A stretch of 31,845 nt of DNA from Sediminicultor sp035648055 (GCA_035648055.1 DASRMF010000074.1:1-31845), one strand, 5' to 3'. Positions 8,170 to 16,928 are shown, counted from the first letter of the stretch. Notes: generated by a model not told the origin, from the letters alone. Program-made: numbers and translations.

Positions 8170-9204
8170 ATGAAAGCTGTTATATTAAACAAAACTAAAG
8201 ATATTGCTATTGTAGATGATTTTTTAATAGAAGAGTATCTTGGTCCTAATGATGTTCGCATTGCTGTGAAACATGTAGGAATTTGTGGCAGTGATGTGCA
8301 CTACTATGAAGAAGGGAAGATTGGTCCTTATATTATTACTGAACCTATGGTTCTTGGCCATGAGGCATCCGGAATTGTTATTGAGGTTGGTAAACAAGTT
8401 ACTCATCTTGTAGTTGGGGATAGGGTTTGTATGGAACCAGGGATACCCGATTTTACCAGCAAGGCTTCAAGATTAGGGATGTACAATCTTGATCCTAATG
8501 TACGGTTCTGGGCTACACCTCCAATCCACGGCTGCCTACGTGAATCGGTAGTTCATCCTGCTTCCTTGACATTCAAGGTTCCAGACTCAGTGTCGTTAGA
8601 AGAGGCTGCAATGGTTGAACCTATGGCGATTGGTATATATGCCGCAACTAAAGCACAAATAAAACCGGGAGATATTGCTCTTGTGCTAGGAGCTGGAACT
8701 ATAGGTATTGTTACTACACTTGCTGTTTTAGCAGGCGGATGCAGTAAGGTGATTGTATCGGATATTCAGCAGCCTAAACTTGATCTGATACGATCCATAG
8801 CTCCTGTTAAAACAGTCAATATTACTAAAAATGATCTTGCAGATATCGTAGCACATGAGACAAATGGATGGGGTGTGGATATCGTCTTTGAGGCTTCCGG
8901 AAATAAGAAAGCTTTCTCGACAATATTTCATTATGTTTGCCCTGGAGGAAAGGTCGTCATCATAGGGATCCCATCCGAACCGGCACTATTTGATGTTCCT
9001 GCGGCTCAGGCTAAAGAAGCAATTACAATACCAATTTTTCGATATGCTAATATGTATCCCAAGACGTTGGCATTACTAGAATCTGGGAAAGTAGACCTAA
9101 AACCCTGTATCTCTCGTCGTTTTCCATTTAGTAAAGCTATTGAGGCTTTTGAATTAGCTGCAAAACACCAACCGGATATTGTGAAGATTCAAATTTATCT
9201 CTAG
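8170..9204 (+). CDS. Medium-chain NAD-dependent polyol dehydrogenase, xylitol dehydrogenase-like
   Basis: 344 residues of the zinc-dependent alcohol dehydrogenase superfamily, sorbitol dehydrogenase branch. Catalytic zinc ligands are visible as Cys39 (GICGSDVH), His64-Glu65 (GHEASG) and Glu150 (VEPMAIG). The Rossmann motif LGAGTIGIV follows, and an acidic residue after beta-2 (SDIQ) fits NAD. The four structural-zinc cysteines are absent; in their place is the stretch RLGMYNLDPNVRFWATPPIHG, typical of bacterial xylitol dehydrogenases (D-xylulose reductase, EC 1.1.1.9). The expected reaction is xylitol to D-xylulose, or sorbitol to D-fructose. AAGGAAAT precedes ATG 8170. It sits directly behind the broken FGGY kinase, which in an intact version would use the xylulose. 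Family is certain; the polyol is a good inference. Confidence 0.88.
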   Translation: MKAVILNKTKDIAIVDDFLIEEYLGPNDVRIAVKHVGICGSDVHYYEEGKIGPYIITEPMVLGHEASGIVIEVGKQVTHLVVGDRVCMEPGIPDFTSKASRLGMYNLDPNVRFWATPPIHGCLRESVVHPASLTFKVPDSVSLEEAAMVEPMAIGIYAATKAQIKPGDIALVLGAGTIGIVTTLAVLAGGCSKVIVSDIQQPKLDLIRSIAPVKTVNITKNDLADIVAHETNGWGVDIVFEASGNKKAFSTIFHYVCPGGKVVIIGIPSEPALFDVPAAQAKEAITIPIFRYANMYPKTLALLESGKVDLKPCISRRFPFSKAIEAFELAAKHQPDIVKIQIYL

Positions 9205-9224
9205 AGGAGATAAGGAGCAGCTAT

Positions 9225-9272
9225 ATGAGACAGGAGTTTATTATACCCGATAATCTGAGGATTTCTAAGTGA
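9225..9272 (+). CDS. 15-codon mini-ORF with a good ribosome binding site
   Basis: ATG 9225 preceded by AAGGAG (about 9212-9217) opens a frame reading MRQEFIIPDNLRISK and then a stop. It lies alone in the 92-bp gap between the two dehydrogenase genes. It could be a leader peptide or, more likely given the deleted kinase nearby, the 5' stub of a lost gene. No family assigned. Confidence 0.25.
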   Translation: MRQEFIIPDNLRISK

Positions 9273-9296
9273 TAAAGTAAGAAGGAGTTAATAATA

Positions 9297-10301
9297 ATGA
9301 AAGCTTATCAAATTCTTAAACCAAAAATTATAAAGGAGCTTGTATTAGATAAGCAAAAGATGATGAACCCTTCCCAGGGTTGGATAACTATTCGGGTTAG
9401 TGCGAGTGGAATTTGCGGAACAGACCTCCATATTTTTCTTGGTGAATATCTTGGTGATTATCCTATTGTTCCTGGACATGAGTTTTCGGGAGATGTTGTC
9501 GCGATAGGTGATAAAGTGGATAAATTTCAGATTGGAGATAGAGTAGCAATAGAGCCAAATTTATCCTGTGGGATTTGTGATGCATGCTTGCATAATCGTC
9601 AGCATTTTTGTGAAAACTGGCAGGCTATTGGAGTGACCATGCCAGGAGGGATGGCAACACATGTTATAGTCCCACAGCAGGCTGCGTTTACTATTGGGGA
9701 TTTATCATTTGAAGAAGCTGCATTTATGGAGCCTCTATCCTGTGTGATCCACGGAGTAGGATTGATTGGATCTGCATTAGGTGCCCATATACTGCTTGTA
9801 GGAGCAGGGCCCATTGGAATGCTCTTACTACGAACTCTTAAGAACATAGGACCTGCTAAGTTGGATATAGTAGAAAAAAATAAAAGTCGAAGAAATTTTG
9901 CTGCTACAGAGAGAATTGGACAAGTCTTCTCTGATTTCAGCCAGGTAAAAAAGGAGCATTATGATATTGTCGTTGATGCTACCGGAGTGATCTCTGTGCT
10001 TGAGCAATGTATATCATATGCTCGTCCTGCTGGGAAAATCCTTTTCTTTGGAGTACCACCAAAAGGGAAACTTATGACTATTGAGCCTTTTAGATTATTT
10101 AATAAAGAATTAACTATCATGTCATCCTATACATCTCTACGAAACTCAAAACAAGCGATTGATCTTATTTCTTTTGGGAGAATAGTAGTAAAGGATCTAA
10201 TATCTCATCGGCTACCATTAAATGAGTTAGAGAATGGTTTACACCTTGTATTGGATGGAAAAGAGCCATCCATGAAAGTAATGATCCTACCCCAGGTGTA
10301 A
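9297..10301 (+). CDS. Medium-chain zinc-dependent polyol dehydrogenase
   Basis: 334 residues. Catalytic zinc ligands are Cys40 (GICGTDLH), His61-Glu62 (GHEFSG) and a Glu near 148 (FMEPLSC). Unlike the neighbour at 8170, this protein keeps the full structural zinc lobe at Cys91, Cys94, Cys97 and Cys105. The Rossmann glycine motif is VGAGPIG. It resembles sorbitol/L-threonine/D-arabinitol dehydrogenases; the specific polyol cannot be told. GAAGGAG lies just upstream of ATG 9297. With the SDR at 6667 and the xylitol-dehydrogenase-like enzyme at 8170 it makes three polyol-type dehydrogenases in one locus, suggesting that several polyols or several oxidation positions are handled. Complete by length. 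Confidence 0.87.
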   Translation: MKAYQILKPKIIKELVLDKQKMMNPSQGWITIRVSASGICGTDLHIFLGEYLGDYPIVPGHEFSGDVVAIGDKVDKFQIGDRVAIEPNLSCGICDACLHNRQHFCENWQAIGVTMPGGMATHVIVPQQAAFTIGDLSFEEAAFMEPLSCVIHGVGLIGSALGAHILLVGAGPIGMLLLRTLKNIGPAKLDIVEKNKSRRNFAATERIGQVFSDFSQVKKEHYDIVVDATGVISVLEQCISYARPAGKILFFGVPPKGKLMTIEPFRLFNKELTIMSSYTSLRNSKQAIDLISFGRIVVKDLISHRLPLNELENGLHLVLDGKEPSMKVMILPQV

Positions 10302-10338
10302 TTTGAAAATGATATTTTATAAGTGAGGGAGTAATTAG

Positions 10339-11319
10339 ATGTTGAAACCAGTCCTCTGTGGAGGAGAAATATTGCTTGATTTTATTTCAAAAGAAGTGGG
10401 CAAAGGACTTGATCATAGTGTCTTATTTGAAAAAAGGCCTGGCGGCTCTATTTTTAATGTTGTTGTTGCTTTGAGAAGACTGGGAGTCCCAGTATCCTTT
10501 TTAACAAAAATAGGGGGAGATGAATTTGCCCAAGAGCTGATGTATATTATAAGAAGAGAGAAAATAAATTCCGAATGTCTAAAAAGAGATATTAACTTAA
10601 AAACCACTCTCGCATTTGTAGCAGTTAATAAAGAAGGAAAACCTGAATTTAGATTTTACAGAGATCACGCAGCTGATATAATGTTGACCATTCCTGAGGT
10701 AAGAGACATAAATCCCAAGAATTATTCTATGTATCATTTTGGTTCAATTTCTTTGCTTGAAAAACCTGCTTCAGATGCTTATTTGGAACTATTGAATATG
10801 TTTTATAAAGAGAAGGTAATTACCTCTTTCGATCCCAATATAAGACCATCATTAATAAAAGATAAAAAAGATTTTTTAAATATGTTTTTTAAGATATCTA
10901 AAATAGTTGATATTTTAAAGATGAGTGATGATGATCTGAAATATATTACCGGTTTAACAGATGCAAAAGAAGGCTTAAGAAAAATATTGAATAAAATTAA
11001 TTCTTCTTTAATCCTGGTTACTCTTGGCAAGAATGGAGTACTAAGTTATTATAAGGGACAATTTATACATACGCCTACTTTTGATAAAGTAAGGATTAAA
11101 GAAACAACTGGTTGCGGAGATGCCTTTATGGCTGCCGTTATACATGGACTATTAAAATGTGAAAACTTTTTACATTTTTCAACATCAAAGTTAATAGAAA
11201 TTCTTACTTTTGCAAATGGAGTAGCTACGATTGTGGGCACACGATATGGAGCATCTAATTCTATGCCTTGGCTTCAAGAAGCAGAAGAATTTATCTCTCT
11301 CTACCATAAAGAGATGTAA
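10339..11319 (+). CDS. PfkB-family sugar kinase, fructokinase-like
   Basis: 326 residues, normal length. It has the PfkB N-terminal signature GGSIFNVVVALRRLG near residue 35 and FDPNIRPSL near 165, typical of fructokinases and 2-keto-3-deoxygluconate kinases. The anion-hole/catalytic motif TTGCGDAF (256-263) has Asp261 as catalytic base; the usual residue at 259 is Ala, here Cys. The likely reaction is ATP-dependent phosphorylation of D-fructose to fructose-6-phosphate, the natural sink for fructose made by sorbitol or mannitol dehydrogenases. It could substitute for the broken FGGY kinase as the route's entry into glycolysis. Its AGA/AGG-rich arginine codons match the chromosomal background rather than the binding protein upstream, so it may be an older resident gene. 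It converges on the DeoR gene 26 bp away. Confidence 0.87.
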   Translation: MLKPVLCGGEILLDFISKEVGKGLDHSVLFEKRPGGSIFNVVVALRRLGVPVSFLTKIGGDEFAQELMYIIRREKINSECLKRDINLKTTLAFVAVNKEGKPEFRFYRDHAADIMLTIPEVRDINPKNYSMYHFGSISLLEKPASDAYLELLNMFYKEKVITSFDPNIRPSLIKDKKDFLNMFFKISKIVDILKMSDDDLKYITGLTDAKEGLRKILNKINSSLILVTLGKNGVLSYYKGQFIHTPTFDKVRIKETTGCGDAFMAAVIHGLLKCENFLHFSTSKLIEILTFANGVATIVGTRYGASNSMPWLQEAEEFISLYHKEM

Positions 11320-11345
11320 ATAAAATTTTTTTATAAATTTATTGA

Positions 11346-12122
11346 TTATTGTAAAGTTAGACGTTGAGTTGGGGAAATAATTTCAATTTTTTTACTTTTC
11401 AATATATCGAGATATTCATTTGGCAATGGTTTATCTGTTATAATTGCATCTAGGTTTTCAATACCAGTTGTCCTAAAGACTGATGCCTTATCAAATTTAC
11501 TGGAATCGGCCAGAAGATAATGAAGCCTGGAATTTTCGAACATCTTTACTTTAATATTCCCTTCCAGGACACTCGATTCATAGATACCTCTTGTATCCAA
11601 CATCGTGCAGGAGAAGAAGAATTTAGTAACCTTTATATTTGATAACATTTTTTCTGCGAGTGGACCAATCGTTGAGAAGTAGCCGTGTCTTATATTGCCT
11701 CCAACAAGAACCAAATCTATTTTATAAATACTCATTAACTCAACCGCCATATATATATTATTGGTTATAATATGCAGGTTATGTGAGGAAAGGGCTAATG
11801 TACGAGCAAATTCGTAACAAGTTGTGCTAGTATCTAAAAAAATCGTATCTCCTGATTGTACATATCTTTTGGCTAATTCTGCTATCATTCTTTTTTGTTC
11901 GAGATTAGCATTAAGTCTTTCATGAAACCTTTTATCGTAATCCCGAGCTATTTTAATGGTGTTGTACTCTTTTATTATAGATTTTTGGTCTGCTAATTTT
12001 TTTAGATCCCTCCTGATGGTAACCAGAGAAACATTCATTTTTTCAGCAAGTTCTACCGGAGAGATAAAATTACTATTTTGGATTAAATCTAACATTTTTT
12101 CAAGTCGCTCTGCTTTACCCAT
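11346..12122 (-). CDS. DeoR-family transcriptional regulator
   Basis: 258 residues, the usual size. The N-terminal winged helix-turn-helix includes the DeoR signature MNVSLVTIRRDLKKL at about residues 29-43. The C-terminal DeoR sensor domain contains DTSTTCYEF, ITNN, LVGGNIRHGYFSTIGPLA and LLADSSKFDK. These regulators are usually repressors released by a phosphorylated sugar intermediate. The start is well supported: AGGTGG on the minus strand (bases 12132-12137) is 9 bases upstream. It is divergent from the rhamnose-type transporter, and the shared 183-bp region carries paired inverted repeats around that operon's promoter. It most likely controls the 12306-19734 operon; a rhamnose-derived phosphate is the obvious candidate effector. 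The ligand is inferred. Confidence 0.92.
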   Translation of the reverse strand: MGKAERLEKMLDLIQNSNFISPVELAEKMNVSLVTIRRDLKKLADQKSIIKEYNTIKIARDYDKRFHERLNANLEQKRMIAELAKRYVQSGDTIFLDTSTTCYEFARTLALSSHNLHIITNNIYMAVELMSIYKIDLVLVGGNIRHGYFSTIGPLAEKMLSNIKVTKFFFSCTMLDTRGIYESSVLEGNIKVKMFENSRLHYLLADSSKFDKASVFRTTGIENLDAIITDKPLPNEYLDILKSKKIEIISPTQRLTLQ

Positions 12123-12217
12123 ATATTATTTCCACCTGTTTATTTATAATATTGTATCGGTTTTAACTGGGTAATATTATATTATATGATGAAAATAAAG
12201 TCAATATATGAAAATAT

Positions 12218-12269
12218 CTTGATAATATATCTTGACAAAAAGATAATAAATAGATAAAATATTATCAAG
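12218..12269. promoter_or_regulatory. Paired 11-bp inverted repeats flanking the promoter, probable DeoR operator
   Basis: cttgataatat at 12218-12228 and its exact reverse complement atattatcaag at 12259-12269 bracket the -35/-10 region, with the right copy overlapping the end of the -10. The layout fits repression by a dimeric or looping DeoR-family protein encoded divergently. Confidence 0.65.
12232..12260 (+). promoter_or_regulatory. Sigma70-type promoter of the rhamnose-type operon
   Basis: TTGACA (12232-12237), a 17-bp spacer, then TAAAAT (12255-12260): a near-consensus promoter. AAGGAGG (about 12290-12296) follows in the leader, ahead of ATG 12306. Confidence 0.75.
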
Positions 12270-12305
12270 TTATGTTCATTTTATATACAAAAGGAGGTAA
12301 ATAAA

Positions 12306-13313
12306 ATGAGAAAACAAAAATTGATACTGATGATACTTTTGATCGCAATTCTTCTCTCATCTGTGGTTTCTTTTGCAGGAGCACAAGAAAATATCCGAAT
12401 TGCTATGTTAGTTAAAAACTTGGGGAATGCTTTTTTTGAAGCTTGTAGAGATGGAGGTTTAGAAGCATCGAAAGAACTTGGTGGAATTGAATTTATTTTT
12501 CAAGGACCCACCACACCAACTGCCGAGGGTCAGATAGAAATTATTGACTCGCTTATTGCTCAAAAAGTAAATGCAATTGTCATTTCAGCAAATGATGTAG
12601 ATGCCCTAGTTCCTGTTTGTAAAAGAGCAATGCAGAGCGGAATTACAGTAATTTCTTTTGATTCAGGAATTGCACCAGAAGGACGAATACTTCACTTAGC
12701 TCCTTCCAGCAGTGAGTTTATTGGCAGAAGCCAGGTAAAAATGTTGGCAAATTTAATTGACTACAAGGGTGAAATTGCTATTTTAAGTGCTTCTTCTCAG
12801 GCTACCAACCAAAACACCTGGATTGAATGGATGAAAGAGGAACTGAAAGAACCTGCTTACAAAGATATGAGTTTGGTTGCAGTGGTATATGGCGATGATC
12901 TTTCCGACAAGAGTTACCGGGAAGCAATGGGGCTATTTAAATCTCATCCTGATTTAAGAGGGATTATTTCACCTACAACTGTTGGTATCGCGGCAACTGG
13001 GAAGGCATTAGAAGATGCTGGAAAATCAGGAAAGATTGAACTTACCGGTCTTGGTTTACCATCTGAAATGAAGCAATATATCAAAAATGGCACTTGCCGA
13101 CAAATGTCTCTTTGGAACCCCATTGATTTAGGATATTCATCAACTTATATTGCCTATAAATTGGTGAAGGGTGAATTTCAGGGCAAAGAGGGTGAAGTAA
13201 TGAAGGTCGGCAGAATGGGAGAAATTAAAATAGGTTCAGGCAACGAAGCAGTTATGGGTGAGCCCTATATATTTGACAAAGATAATATAGACAAATTTGC
13301 TGAGATTTATTAA
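12306..13313 (+). CDS. rhaS: Rhamnose-type ABC transporter substrate-binding protein, RhaS-like
   Basis: 335 residues of the ribose/LacI-like periplasmic-binding fold (peripla_BP_4). The signal peptide covers about residues 1-27 (LILMILLIAILLSSVVSF, cleavage at AGA-QE). The core KNLGNAFFEACRDGG is followed by blocks characteristic of the RhaS subgroup: VVYGDDLSDKSYREA, SHPDLRGIISPTTVGIAATG, ELTGLGLPSEMKQYIKNG and LWNPIDLGY. The protein binds the sugar outside the membrane and delivers it to the RhaT/P/Q-like complex encoded next. AGGAGG precedes ATG 12306. The mutarotase and rhamnulokinase downstream strengthen the L-rhamnose assignment, although a close 6-deoxyhexose is not excluded. The symbol follows Rhizobium usage and is unrelated to E. 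coli RhaS, which is a regulator. Confidence 0.85.
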   Translation: MRKQKLILMILLIAILLSSVVSFAGAQENIRIAMLVKNLGNAFFEACRDGGLEASKELGGIEFIFQGPTTPTAEGQIEIIDSLIAQKVNAIVISANDVDALVPVCKRAMQSGITVISFDSGIAPEGRILHLAPSSSEFIGRSQVKMLANLIDYKGEIAILSASSQATNQNTWIEWMKEELKEPAYKDMSLVAVVYGDDLSDKSYREAMGLFKSHPDLRGIISPTTVGIAATGKALEDAGKSGKIELTGLGLPSEMKQYIKNGTCRQMSLWNPIDLGYSSTYIAYKLVKGEFQGKEGEVMKVGRMGEIKIGSGNEAVMGEPYIFDKDNIDKFAEIY

Positions 13314-13346
13314 TGGTTAACTATTTAAATTAAAAAAATCTGTTTG

Positions 13347-13377
13347 GTAAAGCGGGATTAATCATATCCCGCTTTAC
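13347..13377 (+). promoter_or_regulatory. Intercistronic hairpin after the RhaS-like gene
   Basis: Perfect 12-bp arms gtaaagcgggat/atcccgctttac with a 7-base loop, 33 bp after the stop of the binding-protein gene. The trailing bases (ttataaata) are not a T-run. It is probably a stabiliser or partial terminator setting a binding-protein excess. Confidence 0.78.
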
Positions 13378-13415
13378 TTATAAATACCTCAAAACAAAAG
13401 AGGAATTTTGGTTTA

Positions 13416-14915
13416 ATGAATAAATGCATTATTGAAATGAAGGGGATTAAAAAATATTTTTATGGTGTTAAAGCACTTGATGGAGTAGATTTTAAAATAA
13501 GAACTGGAGAAGTACATGCTCTTATTGGTGAAAATGGGGCAGGGAAATCTACTCTGGTAAAGATTTTAACCGGTGTATATCAACCTACTGCTGGTACTAT
13601 TATTCTTAACAATAAACCTACTCAATTTCCATCTCCCCAAGTCTCGCAAAAAGCTGGGATATCCGCTATACACCAGGAGGCTACGATGTTCCCCGATCTC
13701 TCCGTTATGGAAAATATCTTCATGGGCCATCATATTAGAAATAAATCCAACGGTCTGCTTTCATGGAGAGAAATGAAGGATAAAACCCAGTCACTTCTTG
13801 ATAAGCTTGAATTGGATATTCGTCCTGATACCAAAGTAAGAAATTTAAGTGTAGCTCAAAGGCATATGGTAGAGGTTGCAAAAGCACTCTCACTGGATGC
13901 AAAAATAGTCATTATGGATGAACCAACTTCTGCTCTTACCCTTAAAGAAGTTGAGTATTTATATAAAATTATTAGAAAATTGAAATCAGAAGGAAAAGCC
14001 ATCATCTTTATTTCTCATAAATTTGAAGAGGTCTTTGAAATTGCAGATTATTTTACCGTACTGAGAGATGGGAAGTATGTCGGAGAAGGGACGATTGCCG
14101 ATATTACCGTAGATAAAATTGTACAAATGGTGATTGGTCGCAGCCTTGAACAGATGTACCCGAAATTAGAAGCAGAGAAAGGTGACATTATCCTAAAGGT
14201 TGAAAATCTTACCAGAATAGGCGTATTTAAAAACATATCTTTTGACTTGCACAAAGGGGAAATACTGGGATTTTTTGGATTGGTGGGAGCGGGGAGATCA
14301 GAAGTAATGCAGACAATTTTTGGAATTGATACCAAAACCTCAGGTGAAATTTTTATAAATAGTGAAAAAATTAGTATTACTAATCCTTCTGATGCAATGA
14401 ATTATGGTCTTGCTTTTCTCCCCGAAGACCGACAGATACAAGGTGCTATTTTAGCTATGAATATTCGGGAGAATATTACCCTACCAATAATAGATAGAAC
14501 CAGCAGACATATTTTCTTGGATCGTAATAGAGAATTTGAAATTACTGATGAATATGGAAAAAATATAGAAATAAAAGCTTCAGGTTGGGAACAGTTGGTA
14601 GAAGACCTCTCTGGAGGAAATCAACAGAAGGTAGTTTTAGCTAAATGGATTGCCACTAAGCCGCGAATATTAATTATGGATGAACCAACCAAAGGAATTG
14701 ATGTGGCAACCAAAGCTACTGTACATAATTTTATTTCTGAACTCGCAAAAAAAGGCATAGCAATAATCCTTGTTTCCTCTGAACTTCCTGAGATTCTCGG
14801 TATGTCTAATAATGTTATAGTAATGCATGAGGGGGTTATAACTGCTAAATTTACTCGCGAAGAAGCAAATTCTAAAAAAATAATTAGAGCTGCAATTAGC
14901 AGTATTTCAAAGTGA
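13416..14915 (+). CDS. rhaT: Sugar ABC transporter ATPase with two nucleotide-binding domains, RhaT-like
   Basis: 499 residues in two fused ABC domains, as in RbsA/XylG-type ATPases. Domain 1 has Walker A GENGAGKST at 38-46, a degenerate signature LSVAQRHMVEVAKAL and Walker B IVIMDEPTSALT. Domain 2 has a degenerate Walker A (GLVGAGRSE), a canonical signature LSGGNQQKVVLAKW and Walker B ILIMDEPTKGIDV. This asymmetry is normal for the family. It powers import through the RhaP/RhaQ-like permeases whose genes follow 12 bp downstream. The symbol is the Rhizobium ABC ATPase, not the E. coli proton symporter of the same name. Rhamnose specificity is inferred from the operon. Confidence 0.88.
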   Translation: MNKCIIEMKGIKKYFYGVKALDGVDFKIRTGEVHALIGENGAGKSTLVKILTGVYQPTAGTIILNNKPTQFPSPQVSQKAGISAIHQEATMFPDLSVMENIFMGHHIRNKSNGLLSWREMKDKTQSLLDKLELDIRPDTKVRNLSVAQRHMVEVAKALSLDAKIVIMDEPTSALTLKEVEYLYKIIRKLKSEGKAIIFISHKFEEVFEIADYFTVLRDGKYVGEGTIADITVDKIVQMVIGRSLEQMYPKLEAEKGDIILKVENLTRIGVFKNISFDLHKGEILGFFGLVGAGRSEVMQTIFGIDTKTSGEIFINSEKISITNPSDAMNYGLAFLPEDRQIQGAILAMNIRENITLPIIDRTSRHIFLDRNREFEITDEYGKNIEIKASGWEQLVEDLSGGNQQKVVLAKWIATKPRILIMDEPTKGIDVATKATVHNFISELAKKGIAIILVSSELPEILGMSNNVIVMHEGVITAKFTREEANSKKIIRAAISSISK

Positions 14916-14927
14916 GGCAATTGTAAA

Positions 14928-15908
14928 ATGAGGGATTTATTTAGGAAAAGAGAATTTAATCTTTTTATTTTTATTTTATTTATAATATTTGGGGTTAGTT
15001 TGAGAACCCCCAGCTTTTTATATGTTAATAACTTTGTTGATATTTTGAATGATACTGCTATTCTGTCTATGGTTGCCATTGGGCAACTTATGATTATTGT
15101 TACGGGGGGCATAGATCTATCTGTCGGTTCCAGTATCGCTTTAAGCGGTATGAGTGTGGCGCTTTTAAATCAATATCACCCTGGAATTCCTATCTTTATG
15201 ATTATTTTAATTTCAATAGCCATCGGACTCCTGCTTGGCTCGATAAATGGCTTGTTAGTTTCTCAGGCTAAAATTCCACCTATCATAACTACTCTTGGAA
15301 CTATGAGTATATATAGAGGATTGGTATTCGTGCTTTGCAAAGGAACCTGGGTTAGTGCTCATGAGATGACTGAGGTTTTTCGGGGGTTTCCCAGAAGAAG
15401 TTTTTTAGGTATATCCAGCCTTATATATATATCGATAATAATAGCGATATTATTTTTAATTTTTTTGAATTTAACCAGGACTGGAAGAGAAATTTACGGA
15501 GTAGGCGGCAACAAGATTGCTTCCCAATATGTGGGCATTAACCTTAAGAAGATTAATTATCTTGTTTTTACCTTATGTGGAGGAATTACTGGTCTTGCAG
15601 GATTTCTCTGGGTTGCCCGTTATGCTGCTGCACAAAGTGAAACTGCTATCGGTTTCGAACTTCAGACTATTGCGGCCTGTGTAATTGGTGGGGTAAGTAT
15701 CACTGGTGGCTCCGGGACGATTATCGGTGTTGTGCTGGGAGCTTTTTTCATGGGAATTGTTTATGATGCTCTTACTATGATTAATGTTTCGCCCTTCTGG
15801 CAGATGGCAATTCAGGGCTTCATTATACTTTTTGCAATTATAATAAATACTGTTATGGATAAACGCAATCAGCAGCTGATGCTAAGAAAGAGAAGTTTTA
15901 ATGAATAA
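14928..15908 (+). CDS. rhaP: Rhamnose-type ABC transporter permease, RhaP-like
   Basis: 326-residue RbsC/XylH-family permease with about eight to ten hydrophobic segments. The family motif TGGIDLSVGSSIALSGM lies near residue 60, with later blocks TRTGREIYGVGGNKIASQYVGI and CVIGGVSITGGSGTIIGVVLGA. It starts 12 bp after the ATPase gene and overlaps the next permease by 8 bp, so all three are translationally linked. It forms the membrane channel with the 15901-16911 protein. Which of the two is RhaP and which is RhaQ is set here by order only. Confidence 0.87.
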   Translation: MRDLFRKREFNLFIFILFIIFGVSLRTPSFLYVNNFVDILNDTAILSMVAIGQLMIIVTGGIDLSVGSSIALSGMSVALLNQYHPGIPIFMIILISIAIGLLLGSINGLLVSQAKIPPIITTLGTMSIYRGLVFVLCKGTWVSAHEMTEVFRGFPRRSFLGISSLIYISIIIAILFLIFLNLTRTGREIYGVGGNKIASQYVGINLKKINYLVFTLCGGITGLAGFLWVARYAAAQSETAIGFELQTIAACVIGGVSITGGSGTIIGVVLGAFFMGIVYDALTMINVSPFWQMAIQGFIILFAIIINTVMDKRNQQLMLRKRSFNE

Positions 15909-16911
15909 AGAAAATGATATTCTTGATATCAGAAAAATTTCCTTGCTAAATATTATGTGGCAGTGGGAAATCATTCTCCTTTTTATTTTTATCATGGTGA
16001 TAATAATAAATTCTAATTTATCTCCTTATTTTTTAGATTATACCAATCTTATGAACACAACTTTCAATTTTATAGAAAAAGCCATAATTGCTCTTCCTAT
16101 GATGTTTGTGATCATATGTGGTGATATTGACATTTCTGTTGCCTCTATTATAGCCTTATCTTCGGTTTTTATGGGCATGGCCTCCCACGCCGGAGTTAAT
16201 ACTTTTGGGTTGGTTGCAATAGGACTTTTTTCAGGTTCGGTGGCAGGTTTTTTAAATGGTTTCATTATAACAAAATTTGGGATTCCTGCGATCGCTGTTA
16301 CTCTGGGAAGTATGTCTTTGTTTAGGGGGATTGCTTATGTCATTCTCGGAGATAAGGCATTTACCAAGTACCCAACCTCTTTTGCTTATTTTGGGCAGGG
16401 ATACGTCGGAAACACCATGGTTCCTTTTGAATTGGTCCTTTTTTTAATGCTGGCAATAATCTTTGGCATCATTTTACATAGAACTACTATAGGACGGAAG
16501 GTATTTGCAATTGGAAATAATTCTACTGCTGCTCGTTTTTCAGGGATACCCGTAAACAGAATACGTCTTATTATTTTTACAGTTACCGGTCTCTGTTCAG
16601 GATTAGCTTCAATTTTGCTTACTTCGCGGATTGGAAGTACCCGTCCGAATATTGCTTATGGATGGGAGCTTGAGATTATAACTACTGTTGTGCTGGGTGG
16701 GGTAGCCATTACCGGTGGCAAAGGAAATATTTTTGGAGTAGTTATTTCCATTTTTATAATTGGATTTCTTAAATTCGGAATGGGCTTAATTAATGTTCCC
16801 GGTAAAGTTATGAATATTATTATAGGATTATTATTAATTTTAGCAATTATGCTTCCTGAATTACTTAAGAGGTTGAAGCCTAAAAATAGTTTTGCTAATG
16901 TTGAAAAATAG
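15901..16911 (+). CDS. rhaQ: Rhamnose-type ABC transporter permease, RhaQ-like
   Basis: 336-residue RbsC-family permease and partner of the preceding one. It carries the same landmark as CGDIDISVASIIALSSV near residue 73, then TKFGIPAIAVTLGSMSLFRG, HRTTIGRKVFAIGNNSTAARFSGI and VVLGGVAITGGKGNIFG. It is clearly diverged from its partner, so this is an old heterodimer rather than a recent duplication. ATG 15901 lies inside the end of the upstream gene. The stop at 16911 is 17 bp from the mutarotase gene. Confidence 0.87.
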   Translation: MNKENDILDIRKISLLNIMWQWEIILLFIFIMVIIINSNLSPYFLDYTNLMNTTFNFIEKAIIALPMMFVIICGDIDISVASIIALSSVFMGMASHAGVNTFGLVAIGLFSGSVAGFLNGFIITKFGIPAIAVTLGSMSLFRGIAYVILGDKAFTKYPTSFAYFGQGYVGNTMVPFELVLFLMLAIIFGIILHRTTIGRKVFAIGNNSTAARFSGIPVNRIRLIIFTVTGLCSGLASILLTSRIGSTRPNIAYGWELEIITTVVLGGVAITGGKGNIFGVVISIFIIGFLKFGMGLINVPGKVMNIIIGLLLILAIMLPELLKRLKPKNSFANVEK

Positions 16912-16928
16912 TTTTTAGGAGCAAGTTA

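Noticed and set aside
11320..11345. Bidirectional terminator between the convergent PfkB and DeoR genes
   Set aside because: The 26 bp are AT-rich with imperfect symmetry and no GC stem.
13416..14915. Degenerate LSVAQ signature and GLVGAGRSE Walker A as loss of function
   Set aside because: Asymmetric nucleotide-binding domains are normal in RbsA/XylG/RhaT-type two-domain ATPases.
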